A stretch of DNA of 64,000 bases, taken from assembly GCF_014205795.1 (NCBI RefSeq), contig NZ_JACHCN010000004.1, positions 62,001-126,000 of the forward strand. The letters are read 5' to 3'. The DNA comes from Rhodanobacter sp. MP7CTX1 (GTDB lineage: Bacteria; Pseudomonadota; Gammaproteobacteria; Xanthomonadales; Rhodanobacteraceae). Shown piece by piece: positions 52,841 through 63,700 of this stretch. Within the stretch, counting starts at the first letter, position 1, and every line of letters starts with the position of its first letter. Under the pieces are notes generated by a model, which saw nothing but the letters and a program-made list of their open reading frames with translations, did not search any database and was not told the DNA's origin. Position numbers and translations under genes: made by a program.

Positions 52841-54311
52841 GCTTGATTACGTCGCCATCGGCGTTTTCGTTGCGTTCTTCGCGCTCGTGACGGTGATGGG
52901 GTTTTGGGCCGCTCGATGGAGACAGGCGCCAACACAGGCCAGTCTGGATGAGTGGGGACTGGGCGGACGGAGCTTTGGCACGTGGATAACGTGGTTTCTG
53001 GTGGGCGGCGATTTTTATACGGCCTACACCGTCATCGCGGTACCTGCGCTGGTCTACGCGGTAGGTGCATACGGTTTCTTCGCCCTCCCCTATACGATCA
53101 TCGTCTACCCGTTTGTGTTTGCGGTCATGCCAACACTTTGGCGGACGGCGAAACAGCATGGCTTCGTCACCGCGGCCGACGTGGTGTACGGCAAGTACGG
53201 TTCGCGTGCGCTCGAACTCGCGGTCGCCATCACGGCGGTGATCGCGACCATGCCCTACATCGCGTTGCAACTGGTCGGCATGGCTTCAGTGTTCGGTGCC
53301 CTCGGCCTGCGTGGCGAGATCCCGCTGATCGTCGCGTTCGTGATCCTGGCCGTCTATACGTATTCCTCCGGCATCCGTGCGCCTGCGCTGATCGCTTTCG
53401 TCAAAGACATCATGATCTACATCGCGGTAATCGCCGCGGTGGCCGTCATACCAAGCAAACTGGGTGGCTATGCTGCGGTATTTGCGGCAGCCGATCAGGC
53501 GTTCAAGGCAAAGGGATCGGGTGGCATCCTGCTCACGTCGAGTCAATTCGTGCCCTATGCGAGTTTGGCACTCGGCTCCGCGCTTGCGGCGTTTATGTAC
53601 CCGCACACTTTGACTGGCATCTTTGCCAGCAAGAGCGCCAACACGATTCGCAAGAACGCCATTTTGCTGCCGGCCTATACGCTATTGCTCGGCCTTCTTG
53701 CACTGCTGGGCTACATGGGCCACGCCGCCCATTTGAAGTTGGCCAACAACAACGACGTCGTCCCCGCCCTGTTCCAGACCCTCTTTCCCAGTTGGTTCGC
53801 CGGTTTCGCTTTTGCCGCGATCGGAATCGGAGCCTTGGTGCCCGCCGCAGTCATGAGCATTGGCGCCGCCAACGTGTTTACGCGTAATTTCTGGAAGGCA
53901 TACGTCAATCCATCCATTCAACCGGCATCGGAAGCCAAGGTCGCGAAAATTGCTTCGCTCGTCGTCAAGGTCGGAGCGCTCCTGGTTATCCTCACCCTGC
54001 CCACTCAATTCGCGCTCGACTTGCAGCTCCTGGGTGGCATGTGGATCCTGCAGACGCTGCCTGCGGTGGTGTTCGGACTGTTCTGGAACTGGCTTCGCGC
54101 ACCAGCCCTGTTGACGGGTTGGGCCGTGGGCTTCTGTGCGGGCACCTGGCTGATCTGGTCCGATGGGCTCAAGCCCATTCACGCGATAAGCTTCGGCGGC
54201 ACGACGGTTGCCATCTACACAGGGCTTCTCGCGCTTGTCGCCAACATCATCGTGGCCATCGTCATTAATGGCTTCGTGAGTGCGCGCCCCAACGTCATCC
54301 CATCAAGTTGA
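52827..54311 (+). CDS. Sodium:solute symporter family protein (MctP-like)
   Basis: A 494-residue inner-membrane transporter with about 13 hydrophobic helices. It belongs to the SSS family: the N-terminal segment DYVAIGVFVAFFALVTVMGFWAARW, the motif GLGGRSFGTWITWFLVGGDFYTAYT (helix 2), and GIGALVPAAVMSIGAANVFTRNFWKAY. The DUF3311 partner and the overall layout resemble the monocarboxylate permease MctP/YhjB type, which takes up short carboxylates. The true substrate cannot be read from sequence. The gene overlaps the DUF3311 stop by 14 bases. Confidence 0.88.
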   Translation: MMKTELDYVAIGVFVAFFALVTVMGFWAARWRQAPTQASLDEWGLGGRSFGTWITWFLVGGDFYTAYTVIAVPALVYAVGAYGFFALPYTIIVYPFVFAVMPTLWRTAKQHGFVTAADVVYGKYGSRALELAVAITAVIATMPYIALQLVGMASVFGALGLRGEIPLIVAFVILAVYTYSSGIRAPALIAFVKDIMIYIAVIAAVAVIPSKLGGYAAVFAAADQAFKAKGSGGILLTSSQFVPYASLALGSALAAFMYPHTLTGIFASKSANTIRKNAILLPAYTLLLGLLALLGYMGHAAHLKLANNNDVVPALFQTLFPSWFAGFAFAAIGIGALVPAAVMSIGAANVFTRNFWKAYVNPSIQPASEAKVAKIASLVVKVGALLVILTLPTQFALDLQLLGGMWILQTLPAVVFGLFWNWLRAPALLTGWAVGFCAGTWLIWSDGLKPIHAISFGGTTVAIYTGLLALVANIIVAIVINGFVSARPNVIPSS

Positions 54312-54690
54312 CACACAGGCGTCCAAGATCCCGGTGCTTGCGATGGGGAAGAGTCCATATACGGATTCACCGGTTCACTTTGCATGGCAAGCCGACCGCG
54401 ATTCTAGAACGGCGGTTGAAGCGTTCGTCATGCCAGATTCGGACGGTAACTCGCTGCCACCCGGCCAAGAGCGTCGGCATGCCCGTACTTTCGGGTGTGT
54501 GGCCGCCATATCTGGGGTGCTATTATTTTTTGGAGCGTTTCCCGGGGCAATCTCGTCGGGCTTATTTTCCGAGAATCGTCGTGGCAAGGGGAAATTCTGG
54601 GGAAGTTAGGTTGTATCGCGGGTCATGACGTTGCCGGCTTTCGCAGCGGCGCGGCGAAATCTTGATCGATCAATCAGTCAGGGGATTCAA
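54312..54690. other. Intergenic region upstream of second S53 protease
   Basis: There is no supported gene in these ~380 bases. It contains an AT-rich stretch (CTATTATTTTTTGG near 54520-54535), unusual for this GC-rich genome, that could hold a promoter; I cannot assign boxes with confidence. Confidence 0.45.
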
Positions 54691-57600
54691 ATGCAAACCA
54701 AACACTTCATGTGGCTTGCCGCCGCATGCGGGCTGGTGCTTGCCGGCGGTGTACCGGCAGTGCTGGCCACGCCAGCCAAGGCCGCTCCGAATATTCCGAT
54801 GATGGCCTCAGCGCCGCTCATCACCGACACCGTCGACAACAACAAACTCGTCCAGGTCAATGGCAGCAAGCTGCCGGTGGCTTCGCCCAAGTACGATGCC
54901 GGCGTGCTCGTTTCCAGCAAACAGCTGAAGCACATGACCTTGCTGCTCAAGCGCAGCCCGGACAATCAGGCCCGCTATGAGTCCTATCTCACCCAGCTGA
55001 CGACCCCGAGTTCGCCCTACTTTCACAAGTGGTTGAAGCCGCAAGATCTCGGTGACAAGTTCGGCCCGTCCAAGCAGGACATCGCCAAGGTCACGCAGTG
55101 GCTGACCTCGCAGGGCCTGAGCGTCGGCAGCATTTCCAAGTCCGGCATGATGGTGCACTTCTCCGGCAACGTCGCCGCCGTGCAGATGGCGTTCCACACC
55201 CAGTTGCACAATTACACCGTCAATGGCGAGAAGCACTTTGCCAACGCCAGTGCCCAGCAGATTCCGGCAGCGCTGTCGTCGGTCGTTGCCGGTGTCGCCT
55301 CGCTGAACAACTTCTTCCCGAAAGCCCAGATGAAACTGGTGGGTACGGTCAAGAAAAACAGTGCTGGCCACTTTACCCGTGTAAAGAACGCCCCGGGCTT
55401 CACCAATCCGCCGGGCGCCATCGCTACCGGCACGGAATTCGATGTCGTTCCAGCTGATTTCAATACCATCTACAACGTCAATCCATTGTGGGCGGGCACG
55501 GCTATTACCGGATCAACCACACCGATTCGTGGTGCCGGCCAGACCATCGCCGTGCTCGAACGCTCCGATGTCCTGCCTGTCGACATCGCCGCGTTTCGTA
55601 ACGCGTTCCTGCCTGCCGACGCGGCCGGCGTAGTGAGCTATGCCAGCGTCGACGACGGCAACGGGACGTGCCTGGATCCCGGCACCGCCGGTGGTGAGGA
55701 AGAAGCGGCGCTGGATGCCGAGTGGGCCGGCGCAGCCGCACCGGATGCCAACATCACGTTTGCCGCCTGTGCCGACAGCGACACGGATTTTGGTCCGTTC
55801 ATCGCAGCTGAAAATCTGCTAGATGGCATCAACAACCCTCCGCAGATCATGAGCCTGAGCTACGGTGGCTGCGAAATTCAGCAGGGCCCGGGTGAGGAAG
55901 AGGTCCAGGAACTCTGGAGTGAGGCGGTATCCGACGGCGTGACCGTGTTTGTCTCGACGGGCGATTCCGGCTCCGCCGGTTGCGACCAGAATGAGGAGGC
56001 AGCCGCTTCCGGTCTGGCTGTCAACGGCCTGGCTACAACCCCGTACAACACCGCCGTGGGAGGTACCGACTTCGACGACATCGGCAAAACGGCTACCTAC
56101 TGGAGCAACACTAACGCCCCCAATGGTCAGTCGGTGCTGGGCTACGTGCCGGAACAGACCTGGAACGATTCCTGCGCCAGCAGCGTGCTGTTCACGCTGG
56201 AGCACGGCAGCGACGGTGAGGTGTTCTGCAACACCGGCAACGGCCAGAGTTTCCTGGGCACGGGCGGTGGCAGCGGTGGCGCCAGCATCATCTTCGCCAA
56301 GCCGAGCTGGCAGGTGGGGGTCTACGGTTCGTCCGCAGCCAATGTGCGCATGATTCCTGATGTATCCCTGTTCGCCGCCAACGGCCTGTATGGTCACGCG
56401 CTGCTGTTCTGCGATTCCGATAACGGCGCGCCCTGCGACTACGACAATCCGGATGATGTGTTTTTCAGTTCGGCCGGCGGTACCTCGTTCGCCGCACCGG
56501 CGATGGCGGGTATCCAGGCTCTGGTAGATCAGGCCACGGCCGTGGCACTAGGCCGCGGAGGCAGTTTCTACGCCGGCAACGTGAATCCGGCGATGTACCT
56601 ATTCGGTACACGCGAATACGGTACCCAAGGTTCGCCGAACGCGGGATCAGTGGCGGCCTGTAACTCCTCGACCACGCCGCTTGCCGGCAATAACTGCGTA
56701 TTCAATAACATCACCGTTGGTGATATCGATGAACCCTGTTTTGCCGTGACAGCAAACTGCTTCACCCGTGGTCAGGACGCCTTTGGCGTGCTCAGCCTGG
56801 GTGGCAGTGGCAGTCTGACGCCGGCCTATATGGCGACGCCTGGTTACAACTACGCCACGGGTCTGGGTTCGGTGAATGCCACCAATCTGGCAGTTGCCTC
56901 GGCGAACTACAACAAGCTTGGCTTTTTTGACACGAGTTTTGAGTTTCTTCCTACGGCTCCTAGCGATTTCCTCACCTCCAGCGCCACACAGTTCCCTGGT
57001 GATGGCGGCCTTGATGGGTTCGCTGTCGATGGGCGTACTGACGTGGCGATGGTCAACCCCACCACCGGTGTGCTGACTGAACTTGGCATGCTCGGCAGTA
57101 CCGTAGACAAGACCGTGAGTGTGGGTGGTCTGCCCAAGGGTTATAGGATCACCGCCATTGGCGACTTCAACGGTGATGGTATCTCCGACTTTGCGTTGAC
57201 CAATCCAGCCACCAACGAACTTTACATCTTGCTCAATGACGGTAACGGAGCCACGACCGCTTATGACGCCGGAAGCTATCCGACCGGATGGACCGTTGTC
57301 GGTGCCGCTCGCGTCAACAGTGACTTGATGCAGTTGGTATGGCGCAACAACAGCACGGCTCAGGTCGGCTGGTGGACGTTTGGCACCTTCACTCCTGGTG
57401 CAAAAGCTGGAGCCGTTGGCACCGTGACTCACGCGGCTTCGCCGCTCCTTACGGCAGCCAGCGACTACACCCTGACCATTGCAAGCGTCGGCGGTGGTGA
57501 CTTCGCTGATTTCGTCTGGACGGGTCCGAACAACGACCTGTATATCTGGAACAATAACAATGACGGTGGTCCGATAGGTGTTCCCGTGTTTACCCCGCAC

Positions 57601-57999
57601 TACATCGCGACCTTCCCGGCGGGCTGGAAACTCCAGGGTGCCGGCGACGTCAACGGCGATGGCAAGAGTGATCTGCTATGGATCAACTCGAGCACCAACC
57701 AGTTCGGCTGGTGGCTCATGAACGGAAACAAGATTGTCAGCACCACAATGCGTTCGATCACCGCAGGTTACTCGATCGCGACGATCGGCGACTTCAATGG
57801 TGATGGCTTGGTGGATATCCTGTTCACCAACGCGGCGGGCAATGCTTACTTGTGGACCAGCGTCGGCAACAGCTTCCAGTCGTTCGTTCTTAGCGACACG
57901 ACCGGTGCAGCTGTGACCGTGCCAGCGGGTGCGCAAGTGATTGCCAATCGCTTGCAGGCGGTTCCCTCCGCCAACGGCATTTTCACCGACGAACCGTAA
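54691..57999 (+). CDS. Secreted S53 family peptidase (sedolisin) with FG-GAP repeats
   Basis: About 1102 residues from ATG 54691, with an AGGGGAT site. A signal peptide is followed by a propeptide (about 85-215, SKQLKHMTLLLKRSPDNQARYES). The S53 catalytic domain has Glu338 and Asp342 in GEEEAALDAEWAG, Asp-type segment SLSYGGCE, and Ser599 in AGGTSFAAPAMAG. The C-terminal ~330 residues hold about five FG-GAP/VCBS-type repeats (IGDFNGDGISDFALTN, GDVNGDGKSDLLWIN, IGDFNGDGLVDILFTN) that should form a Ca-binding beta-propeller. Many cysteines in the catalytic part suggest disulfides. The other S53 protease in the window has a PPC domain instead, so the two are not simple duplicates. Confidence 0.93.
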   Translation: MQTKHFMWLAAACGLVLAGGVPAVLATPAKAAPNIPMMASAPLITDTVDNNKLVQVNGSKLPVASPKYDAGVLVSSKQLKHMTLLLKRSPDNQARYESYLTQLTTPSSPYFHKWLKPQDLGDKFGPSKQDIAKVTQWLTSQGLSVGSISKSGMMVHFSGNVAAVQMAFHTQLHNYTVNGEKHFANASAQQIPAALSSVVAGVASLNNFFPKAQMKLVGTVKKNSAGHFTRVKNAPGFTNPPGAIATGTEFDVVPADFNTIYNVNPLWAGTAITGSTTPIRGAGQTIAVLERSDVLPVDIAAFRNAFLPADAAGVVSYASVDDGNGTCLDPGTAGGEEEAALDAEWAGAAAPDANITFAACADSDTDFGPFIAAENLLDGINNPPQIMSLSYGGCEIQQGPGEEEVQELWSEAVSDGVTVFVSTGDSGSAGCDQNEEAAASGLAVNGLATTPYNTAVGGTDFDDIGKTATYWSNTNAPNGQSVLGYVPEQTWNDSCASSVLFTLEHGSDGEVFCNTGNGQSFLGTGGGSGGASIIFAKPSWQVGVYGSSAANVRMIPDVSLFAANGLYGHALLFCDSDNGAPCDYDNPDDVFFSSAGGTSFAAPAMAGIQALVDQATAVALGRGGSFYAGNVNPAMYLFGTREYGTQGSPNAGSVAACNSSTTPLAGNNCVFNNITVGDIDEPCFAVTANCFTRGQDAFGVLSLGGSGSLTPAYMATPGYNYATGLGSVNATNLAVASANYNKLGFFDTSFEFLPTAPSDFLTSSATQFPGDGGLDGFAVDGRTDVAMVNPTTGVLTELGMLGSTVDKTVSVGGLPKGYRITAIGDFNGDGISDFALTNPATNELYILLNDGNGATTAYDAGSYPTGWTVVGAARVNSDLMQLVWRNNSTAQVGWWTFGTFTPGAKAGAVGTVTHAASPLLTAASDYTLTIASVGGGDFADFVWTGPNNDLYIWNNNNDGGPIGVPVFTPHYIATFPAGWKLQGAGDVNGDGKSDLLWINSSTNQFGWWLMNGNKIVSTTMRSITAGYSIATIGDFNGDGLVDILFTNAAGNAYLWTSVGNSFQSFVLSDTTGAAVTVPAGAQVIANRLQAVPSANGIFTDEP

Positions 58000-58027
58000 G
58001 TACTGACGTTAAGTTCTACATGACTCG

Positions 58028-58053
58028 GAGCCGGGCGAAAGCCCGGCTCTTTT
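58028..58053 (+). terminator. Rho-independent terminator after second S53 gene
   Basis: GAGCCGGGC-GAAA-GCCCGGCTC, followed by TTTTC, lies 28 bases past the stop. Confidence 0.9.
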
Positions 58054-58210
58054 CTGTGCGAAGGATTCCGACATGCTCGACCTGTGCCAGTTGCCGAACG
58101 ACACATGGCGGGAGGGCGTTCCCGAGAGCGGTATCGTCGGAGCACCTTGTTGGTCTTTTAAGACCAGAGCCAGGTGGGCGGAGCCACTGACCACTAGCCG
58201 AAAGCACCCC

Positions 58211-59461
58211 TCATCTGCGTAGCGCGAAGAGGCGCAGGTCGACCGCTGCCGCCATCGCTTTGTACCCGGCATCGTTCGGGTGCAAATGGTCGCCACTGTC
58301 GAAGGTCGCCAACAGGCAATCCGTGTGTGCCGGATCGCGCACGACTTGATCGAAATCGATGACTGCATCGAATGCGCCGGCATGCCGGATCCACGCGTTC
58401 ACCACCTGACGCTTTGCCTCACCCGCGGCCGAGTGAAATGGCCACTCGACGCCGCCGTAGGGCGTCAATGTGACGCCGAATATCTTGACGCCCCTCTTGT
58501 GCGCACGACCAATCAACGTTTTCATTCCGTCGATGATTTGTTGTGTGGACACGTCATCCCTGGGCGTGGCAAGCATGTCGGCGGCGGCAATATCGTTGAT
58601 CCCTTCCATCACCAGCAGCCAGTGCACGCTGGGTTTGTTCAGAGCGTCGCGATCAAGGCGCACCAGAGCACTCGGCCCCACGAAGGGCGTTGCGCCGTCA
58701 TGCAGAATCCGATTGCCGGCGATGCCCGCATCGACCACAGCTATTGACGCGTGTGCCGGATCGGCATGAAGCCGCGCTGCGAGTGCGTCCGGCCAGCGAG
58801 AGTTTTTGTCCTGCGTCGAGCCCACCCCATCCGTAATGGAATCACCTATAGCGACGATGGTTTGGGCCTCATTGCCCGTAGCCACTTCCACGTCAGTCAA
58901 AAAAATGCGGCTACTGGTCACCTCGCCTGGGGGGAATCGTATCGCCGCCGTCGCATCTCCCGTCAGCGTTATGAAGGCGGTGTCGTTTCCAACACCGTGA
59001 AAAGTTGAAGTGCCCGTTCGAGTGGGAAAATACATGCTGACCGCGAGGTCTTCCAGCGGAGCCACCGAAAGGGCGATTGGGTCGCTGAGTACGTCGCCCC
59101 CTTTGGCAATAGTCGCACGGGCTTTGCCGCCGAAGGTCACCGTATGATCGGTCCCCGGCTTGATCTCAGAGCCACTCGCATGCTCGGCCACGTGGACCGG
59201 GCCAATCGTCACCGGCGCCGTACCAAAAAGGTTGGAGAGGCGGATACGCACGCTCGATCCACCGATGCTGGTGCGGATGACCTGACGGACGGTTACCGTC
59301 CCCAGCGGGGGCCCTGCGGAATCCGGCGATGCTGTCCAGGCGTCGGTCCAATGCATGTTGCTGGCCAGGGGACCACCCGCTGTGGACCAGGCTGGCGTCA
59401 GTGCCGCGAGCGAACAGAACAATGCTCCGACTACAACATGTTTGAGCGTCGCACTCGTCAT
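58211..59461 (-). CDS. Exported SGNH/GDSL hydrolase
   Basis: About 416 residues from ATG 59461, which has an AAGGGA site; an upstream in-frame TTG at 59488 is less likely. A signal peptide (KHVVVGALFCSLAALTPAWS) leads to an N-terminal beta-domain (about 45-195), then the SGNH domain: block I IVAIGDSITDGVGS (Ser nucleophile), block II Gly in DAGIAGNRIL, block III Asn in VMEGINDIAAADM, and block V DHLHPNDAGYKAMA with the Asp-x-x-His pair. This two-part layout is seen in exported esterases and rhamnogalacturonan acetylesterase-like enzymes. The substrate is unknown. It converges on the FG-GAP protease gene. Confidence 0.9.
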   Translation of the reverse strand: MTSATLKHVVVGALFCSLAALTPAWSTAGGPLASNMHWTDAWTASPDSAGPPLGTVTVRQVIRTSIGGSSVRIRLSNLFGTAPVTIGPVHVAEHASGSEIKPGTDHTVTFGGKARATIAKGGDVLSDPIALSVAPLEDLAVSMYFPTRTGTSTFHGVGNDTAFITLTGDATAAIRFPPGEVTSSRIFLTDVEVATGNEAQTIVAIGDSITDGVGSTQDKNSRWPDALAARLHADPAHASIAVVDAGIAGNRILHDGATPFVGPSALVRLDRDALNKPSVHWLLVMEGINDIAAADMLATPRDDVSTQQIIDGMKTLIGRAHKRGVKIFGVTLTPYGGVEWPFHSAAGEAKRQVVNAWIRHAGAFDAVIDFDQVVRDPAHTDCLLATFDSGDHLHPNDAGYKAMAAAVDLRLFALRR

Positions 59462-59517
59462 GAGCTGATCCCTTATTTTGTCTGACAACCTGCACAGATG
59501 GGTTGCCTCGACCGGTG

Positions 59518-59555
59518 CTTAGGAACGTTGCCTTTCCACTAACGTCTACTTAGGA
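59518..59555. promoter_or_regulatory. Two CTTAGGA boxes upstream of SGNH hydrolase gene
   Basis: Identical heptamers lie at 59518-59524 and 59549-59555, 31 bases apart (about three helical turns), 57-94 bases upstream of the SGNH hydrolase start. They may be an operator. The rest of 59556-59896 has no supported gene. Confidence 0.35.
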
Positions 59556-59849
59556 TTGAAAACAAACATGATCGTGCTGTGGAAACGCCAACGCACCACG
59601 CACCCCAGGCACGCAAAGCGCTCAAACGGGCGTCGATAGCCGCAGTATTTTTAGGTCTCTGAATAGTGGGCCGTTTACCACGCCAGCTTCATGTGCCGAA
59701 AGGCAGGATGCACAATAGCGGTGGTTTGCCATTCCAAGACGACCGCTCGCCACAGCCGGGCTCGCTACCGTGGTCTATAACCCCGCAACCCAAGCGGACG
59801 TTGACAAGATCAACGCGGCGGCCGGATCGGCACGCGTGCCCTATCAGAC

Positions 59850-59878
59850 ATGACTATACGAATAGCCGGCATAGTCAT
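59850..59878. promoter_or_regulatory. Inverted repeat ATGACTAT/ATAGTCAT
   Basis: Perfect 8-bp arms (59850-59857 and 59871-59878) with a 13-base spacer, lying 18 bases past the response-regulator stop. It could be a weak terminator hairpin or a protein-binding site. Confidence 0.35.
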
Positions 59879-59896
59879 CCCGACATGAAGGATCGG

Positions 59897-60580
59897 CTAC
59901 GGAGAAATGATCCCTCTACGCACCCCGATCGTCACGGCATGTGTTCGGTCCTTCGCGTTCAGCTTTGACATGATGTTCTTCATATGCGTCTTGACCGTGT
60001 CTTCGGAAATGGAGAGCGCGCGCGATGTCTCCAGATTGGAGTGACCCAAGGCCACGAGCATCAGGACCTCCGCTTCTCTTTTCGACAGCACAGGCTCCGC
60101 CGCGTGATCCGCCAGATGCTCTGCGATTTCAGAGGGAATATGGCGCCGGCCCTGGTGGACATTTCGGATCGCTTCGGCAAGATCTTCGACCACCGAATTT
60201 TTTAGTAGATAGCCACGTGCCCCCGCCTTGAGAGCCCGGAGAACCTCGACATCGCCGTGATAGGTCGTCAACGCAAGCACGCTCGTACCGGGGTACTCGG
60301 AGAGGATGACTGAGAGGGACTCCACGCCGCCGAGTACAGGCATGCGCAAGTCCATCAAAACGACATCTGGCGTGAACTTTCGAACCTGATGTATAGCCTC
60401 TTCCCCATTGGAGGCTTCAGCGATCAGTTCCATGTCGTTTTCTTTCGCGAGTACCGCACCCACGCCGCGGCGGAACAACGGGTGGTCATCAACAGCAAGG
60501 ATACTGATTCGATCTGAGGTTTTTTCCACCATCGGCTCAATTGATAACGAATCCTTTCCCATAGAGTTTTCTCGGATCAT
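59897..60580 (-). CDS. LuxR/NarL-type response regulator
   Basis: About 227 residues from ATG 60580 (a TTG two codons upstream, or ATG 60562, are alternatives). The receiver domain (about 27-145) has ISILAVDDHPLFRRGVGAVL, the phospho-acceptor Asp in DVVLMDLRMP (residue 77) and LKAGARGYLLKNSV. The C-terminal LuxR helix-turn-helix (about 165-225) has LSKREAEVLMLVALGHSNLETSRALSISEDTVKTHMKNIMSKL. It is the natural partner of the propeller sensor kinase 190 bases upstream on the same strand. Targets are unknown; the SGNH hydrolase gene next to it is a candidate. Confidence 0.93.
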   Translation of the reverse strand: MIRENSMGKDSLSIEPMVEKTSDRISILAVDDHPLFRRGVGAVLAKENDMELIAEASNGEEAIHQVRKFTPDVVLMDLRMPVLGGVESLSVILSEYPGTSVLALTTYHGDVEVLRALKAGARGYLLKNSVVEDLAEAIRNVHQGRRHIPSEIAEHLADHAAEPVLSKREAEVLMLVALGHSNLETSRALSISEDTVKTHMKNIMSKLNAKDRTHAVTIGVRRGIISP

Positions 60581-60770
60581 GTTCAAATCATTTCATCTTT
60601 CGTCGAGCAAAAATTGAATAACAGATGTATCTTCGGCTGACGGACCTTTCGCGGTTCCGATTAAGACTAGCTGTTGGCAAAGACAGAATATATCCCTCGA
60701 TCTGGGCAATTTTTGACAGGCAGAACAGCGTCATTCGTTGACACGCAAATTTCCTGTCTTGCTGGCCGCA

Positions 60771-63700
60771 CTACGTTTTCCTGGAGTCTCTGGCGTATGC
60801 AATCGTGGCCCTGACCCTCAGGCTTATACGTGTGCCGACGCCCCGCTCAGTCGAAACCTTTAGATGTGAGGCAAGCTTCGTCGCCCGCTCACGCATGCCG
60901 ACCAAGCCCCAATGTCCTTCGCGACGGCCTTCTCTAAGCACCTCCGGATCGATACCCGAACCATTGTCCCGAATGGAAACAAGAATGCCCGACGACTTGT
61001 ATACGAGCGTCACCTCGACCTCCGAAGCACTTGCATGCCGAAACGCGTTGAGCATGGCCTCACGTACTATCGAATTGATCTCTTCGCCCGCCAGGGCTTT
61101 CAGTGCACGCGGGACGCCAATGACCTTCAAGTCATAACGCGCCGGATAGAGGAGTCGCAGTCTATCGCCCATCTCTTGCAGGGCGTCGATAATCAGTCCG
61201 GCATCGCCACTGTCCTCCCGGAGCCCCGCGACCCTGTTTCTAGCGTTCAGGAGCGCTTTTCTCGCTTCATCGGTCAAGCCTTCGAGCTCAACTTGCACTC
61301 GCTCCGATTCAACATGATCGCGACCCAGCACCTGTAAATTGACCACGAGCGCCTCGATATCCTGGAGAAGCGTGTCGTGCAAATCTCGGGCAATACGCTC
61401 TCGTTCGTGGATGCGCTCTCTCATCCTGGTAGTAACTCGCGCCACGGCCCTGCGCACGTATAGCTGAGAGATGGCCCACAGTGCGAGCCCAATCACCAAT
61501 CCAAGGAAGACTTTGAATGTAGTGGTCTGATAGGGCGCGGGTGTGATTGAAAACGACGCTCTGGCAGCGTCGTGGCTCCACTCGCCATCATTGTTGCTTG
61601 CGGCCACACCGAACGTATATCTGCCTGGTGAGAGGTTTGAATAGCTGATACTTCGACGGCCATCTATGTCGCGCCACCCCGAATCAACACCATAGAGTCG
61701 TACGCGAAAGCGAACTCGCTCAGGCACAGCGAGACTCAACGCCGTGAAATTGAATGTCACATCATGTGTATGTGCCGGAAGGACCAGCTGGGCGTCCGGC
61801 ACATAGGCTCTTTCAGGCGTAGTTATCGACTGAATCTCCACCTTGGGCGCGACAGGGTTGTGCTGAAGCTTCAACGGATCAATGCTTGCCAAGCCGTCGG
61901 TCGTGGCAAACCAGATCACGCCTGCCGCATCCTCCACCGCCGTATGCAGAGGCAGAATCTGCTGCGCGCCGCCAGACATACCATCGTTGGCGTCAAACAA
62001 TCGAACCGGCACCTCATGGTCAGGTGCGTCCAAGGCACCCAGCAGGTCGCGCCATTCAATGCGCATGGCGCCTCCGATGGCGTTGACCCAGAGCGCGCCG
62101 TCGCGCCCCACCGCCATGCCGGTGATGCCATCCAGCAAGCGATCATCTTTGGCCTTGATCCGCTGAAAGCGACCTTCGTGGAACGCGTAAAGCCCGAGGT
62201 CGCCACCAACCAGCAGCGTTCGCCCTGGAAGAATGGCAGTGACCGATCCGGTGCGCAGGCCCTCCGCCTCCCCGTAAATCCTGGCGTGGCCATTGGCGAC
62301 GGCCGCAAGCCGCCCATCGCTATAGCCAAGCCAGACGTTCCCTGTCGTATCCGCGACGATCAAGTTGGCATAGAGATCGGGCAATGCCGCAACACCGCCT
62401 TTCGCTTGCCATTGCGCACCATCCAGCCGAAAGACGCCCAAATGGCGAACCGAGATCCATAACTGGTCATCCCGGTCCCGAGCGATCGCATTTATTCCGC
62501 CGTGATCGAATGCGATGGGGGCGGCAGGCTCGAAGGGTAGCGACAACTTGTTCTGCTGTCGGACCAATCCATCCGATCCACCGATGAGTAGAGAACCATC
62601 CTTGTCGGTGTAGAGTGATTCGACGTGCTTCGCCCGACCGCTCGTTGCCAGCGTCGTTCCCAGGGTCCACAAGGAGCACGGGTCATTGGCAGTTGACACC
62701 CATAAGGAACCCCCAGCGTCCGTCGCGAGCGCGAAGCTTATGAAGCCAGACGAACGCAGGACGCGGACGTCATTTTTTCGAAACTGGTCCAGCCCCTTGG
62801 TGGTGCCCACCCATATGCTGCCTTCCGCGTCCTCAAACATCGTCAACGCGAAGTCGGACGACAGGCCATCAGCTCGAGCAAACGTGTCGCCACTGAGCTC
62901 GGCCATCGATACGCCCGCGCGCAAATCGGGGTCGGATTTGCGGCACACCCCAACGGTGCAGGCGCGGGACCATATGCTGCCGTCGCGGGCTCGAATCGTG
63001 GCATTTGACGTGGGCGAAAAAGAGCTCCGTCCTGACCGGGACGGTGTCGGAACCGGCGCCTCGAATTCGCGATATCCGAGCTGTTCGCTAACGGAAATCA
63101 GTTGCCCACGCTGACTTTCAATAATCTCGGTTTTGTCTGCGGGCGATTGACCCGCTCTGACAAACTTTCGCCCACCGACGGGCAGAACATATAACCCGGC
63201 ATCACTCGACGCCCAGAGGCGGCCCTGCGAATCCGAGGTGATATATGCAACATGCCGGCCCTGCAGACCCCACTCAGCAGCCGGCGTTACCCAACTTCCG
63301 TTCTCGAGGTGGTAAATATCCTGCCTTGTTGTAACCGCCCACATGTCGCCAACAGCGCTCTGCGCGAAGTCATTGATGGTTCCACCACCAGCTTCCTCAT
63401 GTGTGTGCGTGATGTGTCCTGAAGTGTCGCCGGCCAGTCGATCTGCCCCTCCAAACGAATAGGCGACCCATAGGTCGCCTTCGCGGGTAACGTAAAGATG
63501 AACTACCGAATGCGAGGCGGTACTTTGCGGGGGACGCAGGTCAACGCGCTCGAATCGCACTCCGTCAAATCGGAACAAACCCGCGTGGCTTCCAACCCAA
63601 AGCCATCCGCTGGGTGTCTGCGCGATCGTGATGATCCCCGCCGGCGCGCCGTCCTTCGAAGTCCAGCTAACGTGGTGATAATTCGCTCCGATGCTATCAA

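Noticed and set aside
59666-59968. Plus-strand frame of 100 residues
   Set aside because: Arg/His/Pro-rich, overlaps the response regulator, no start support.
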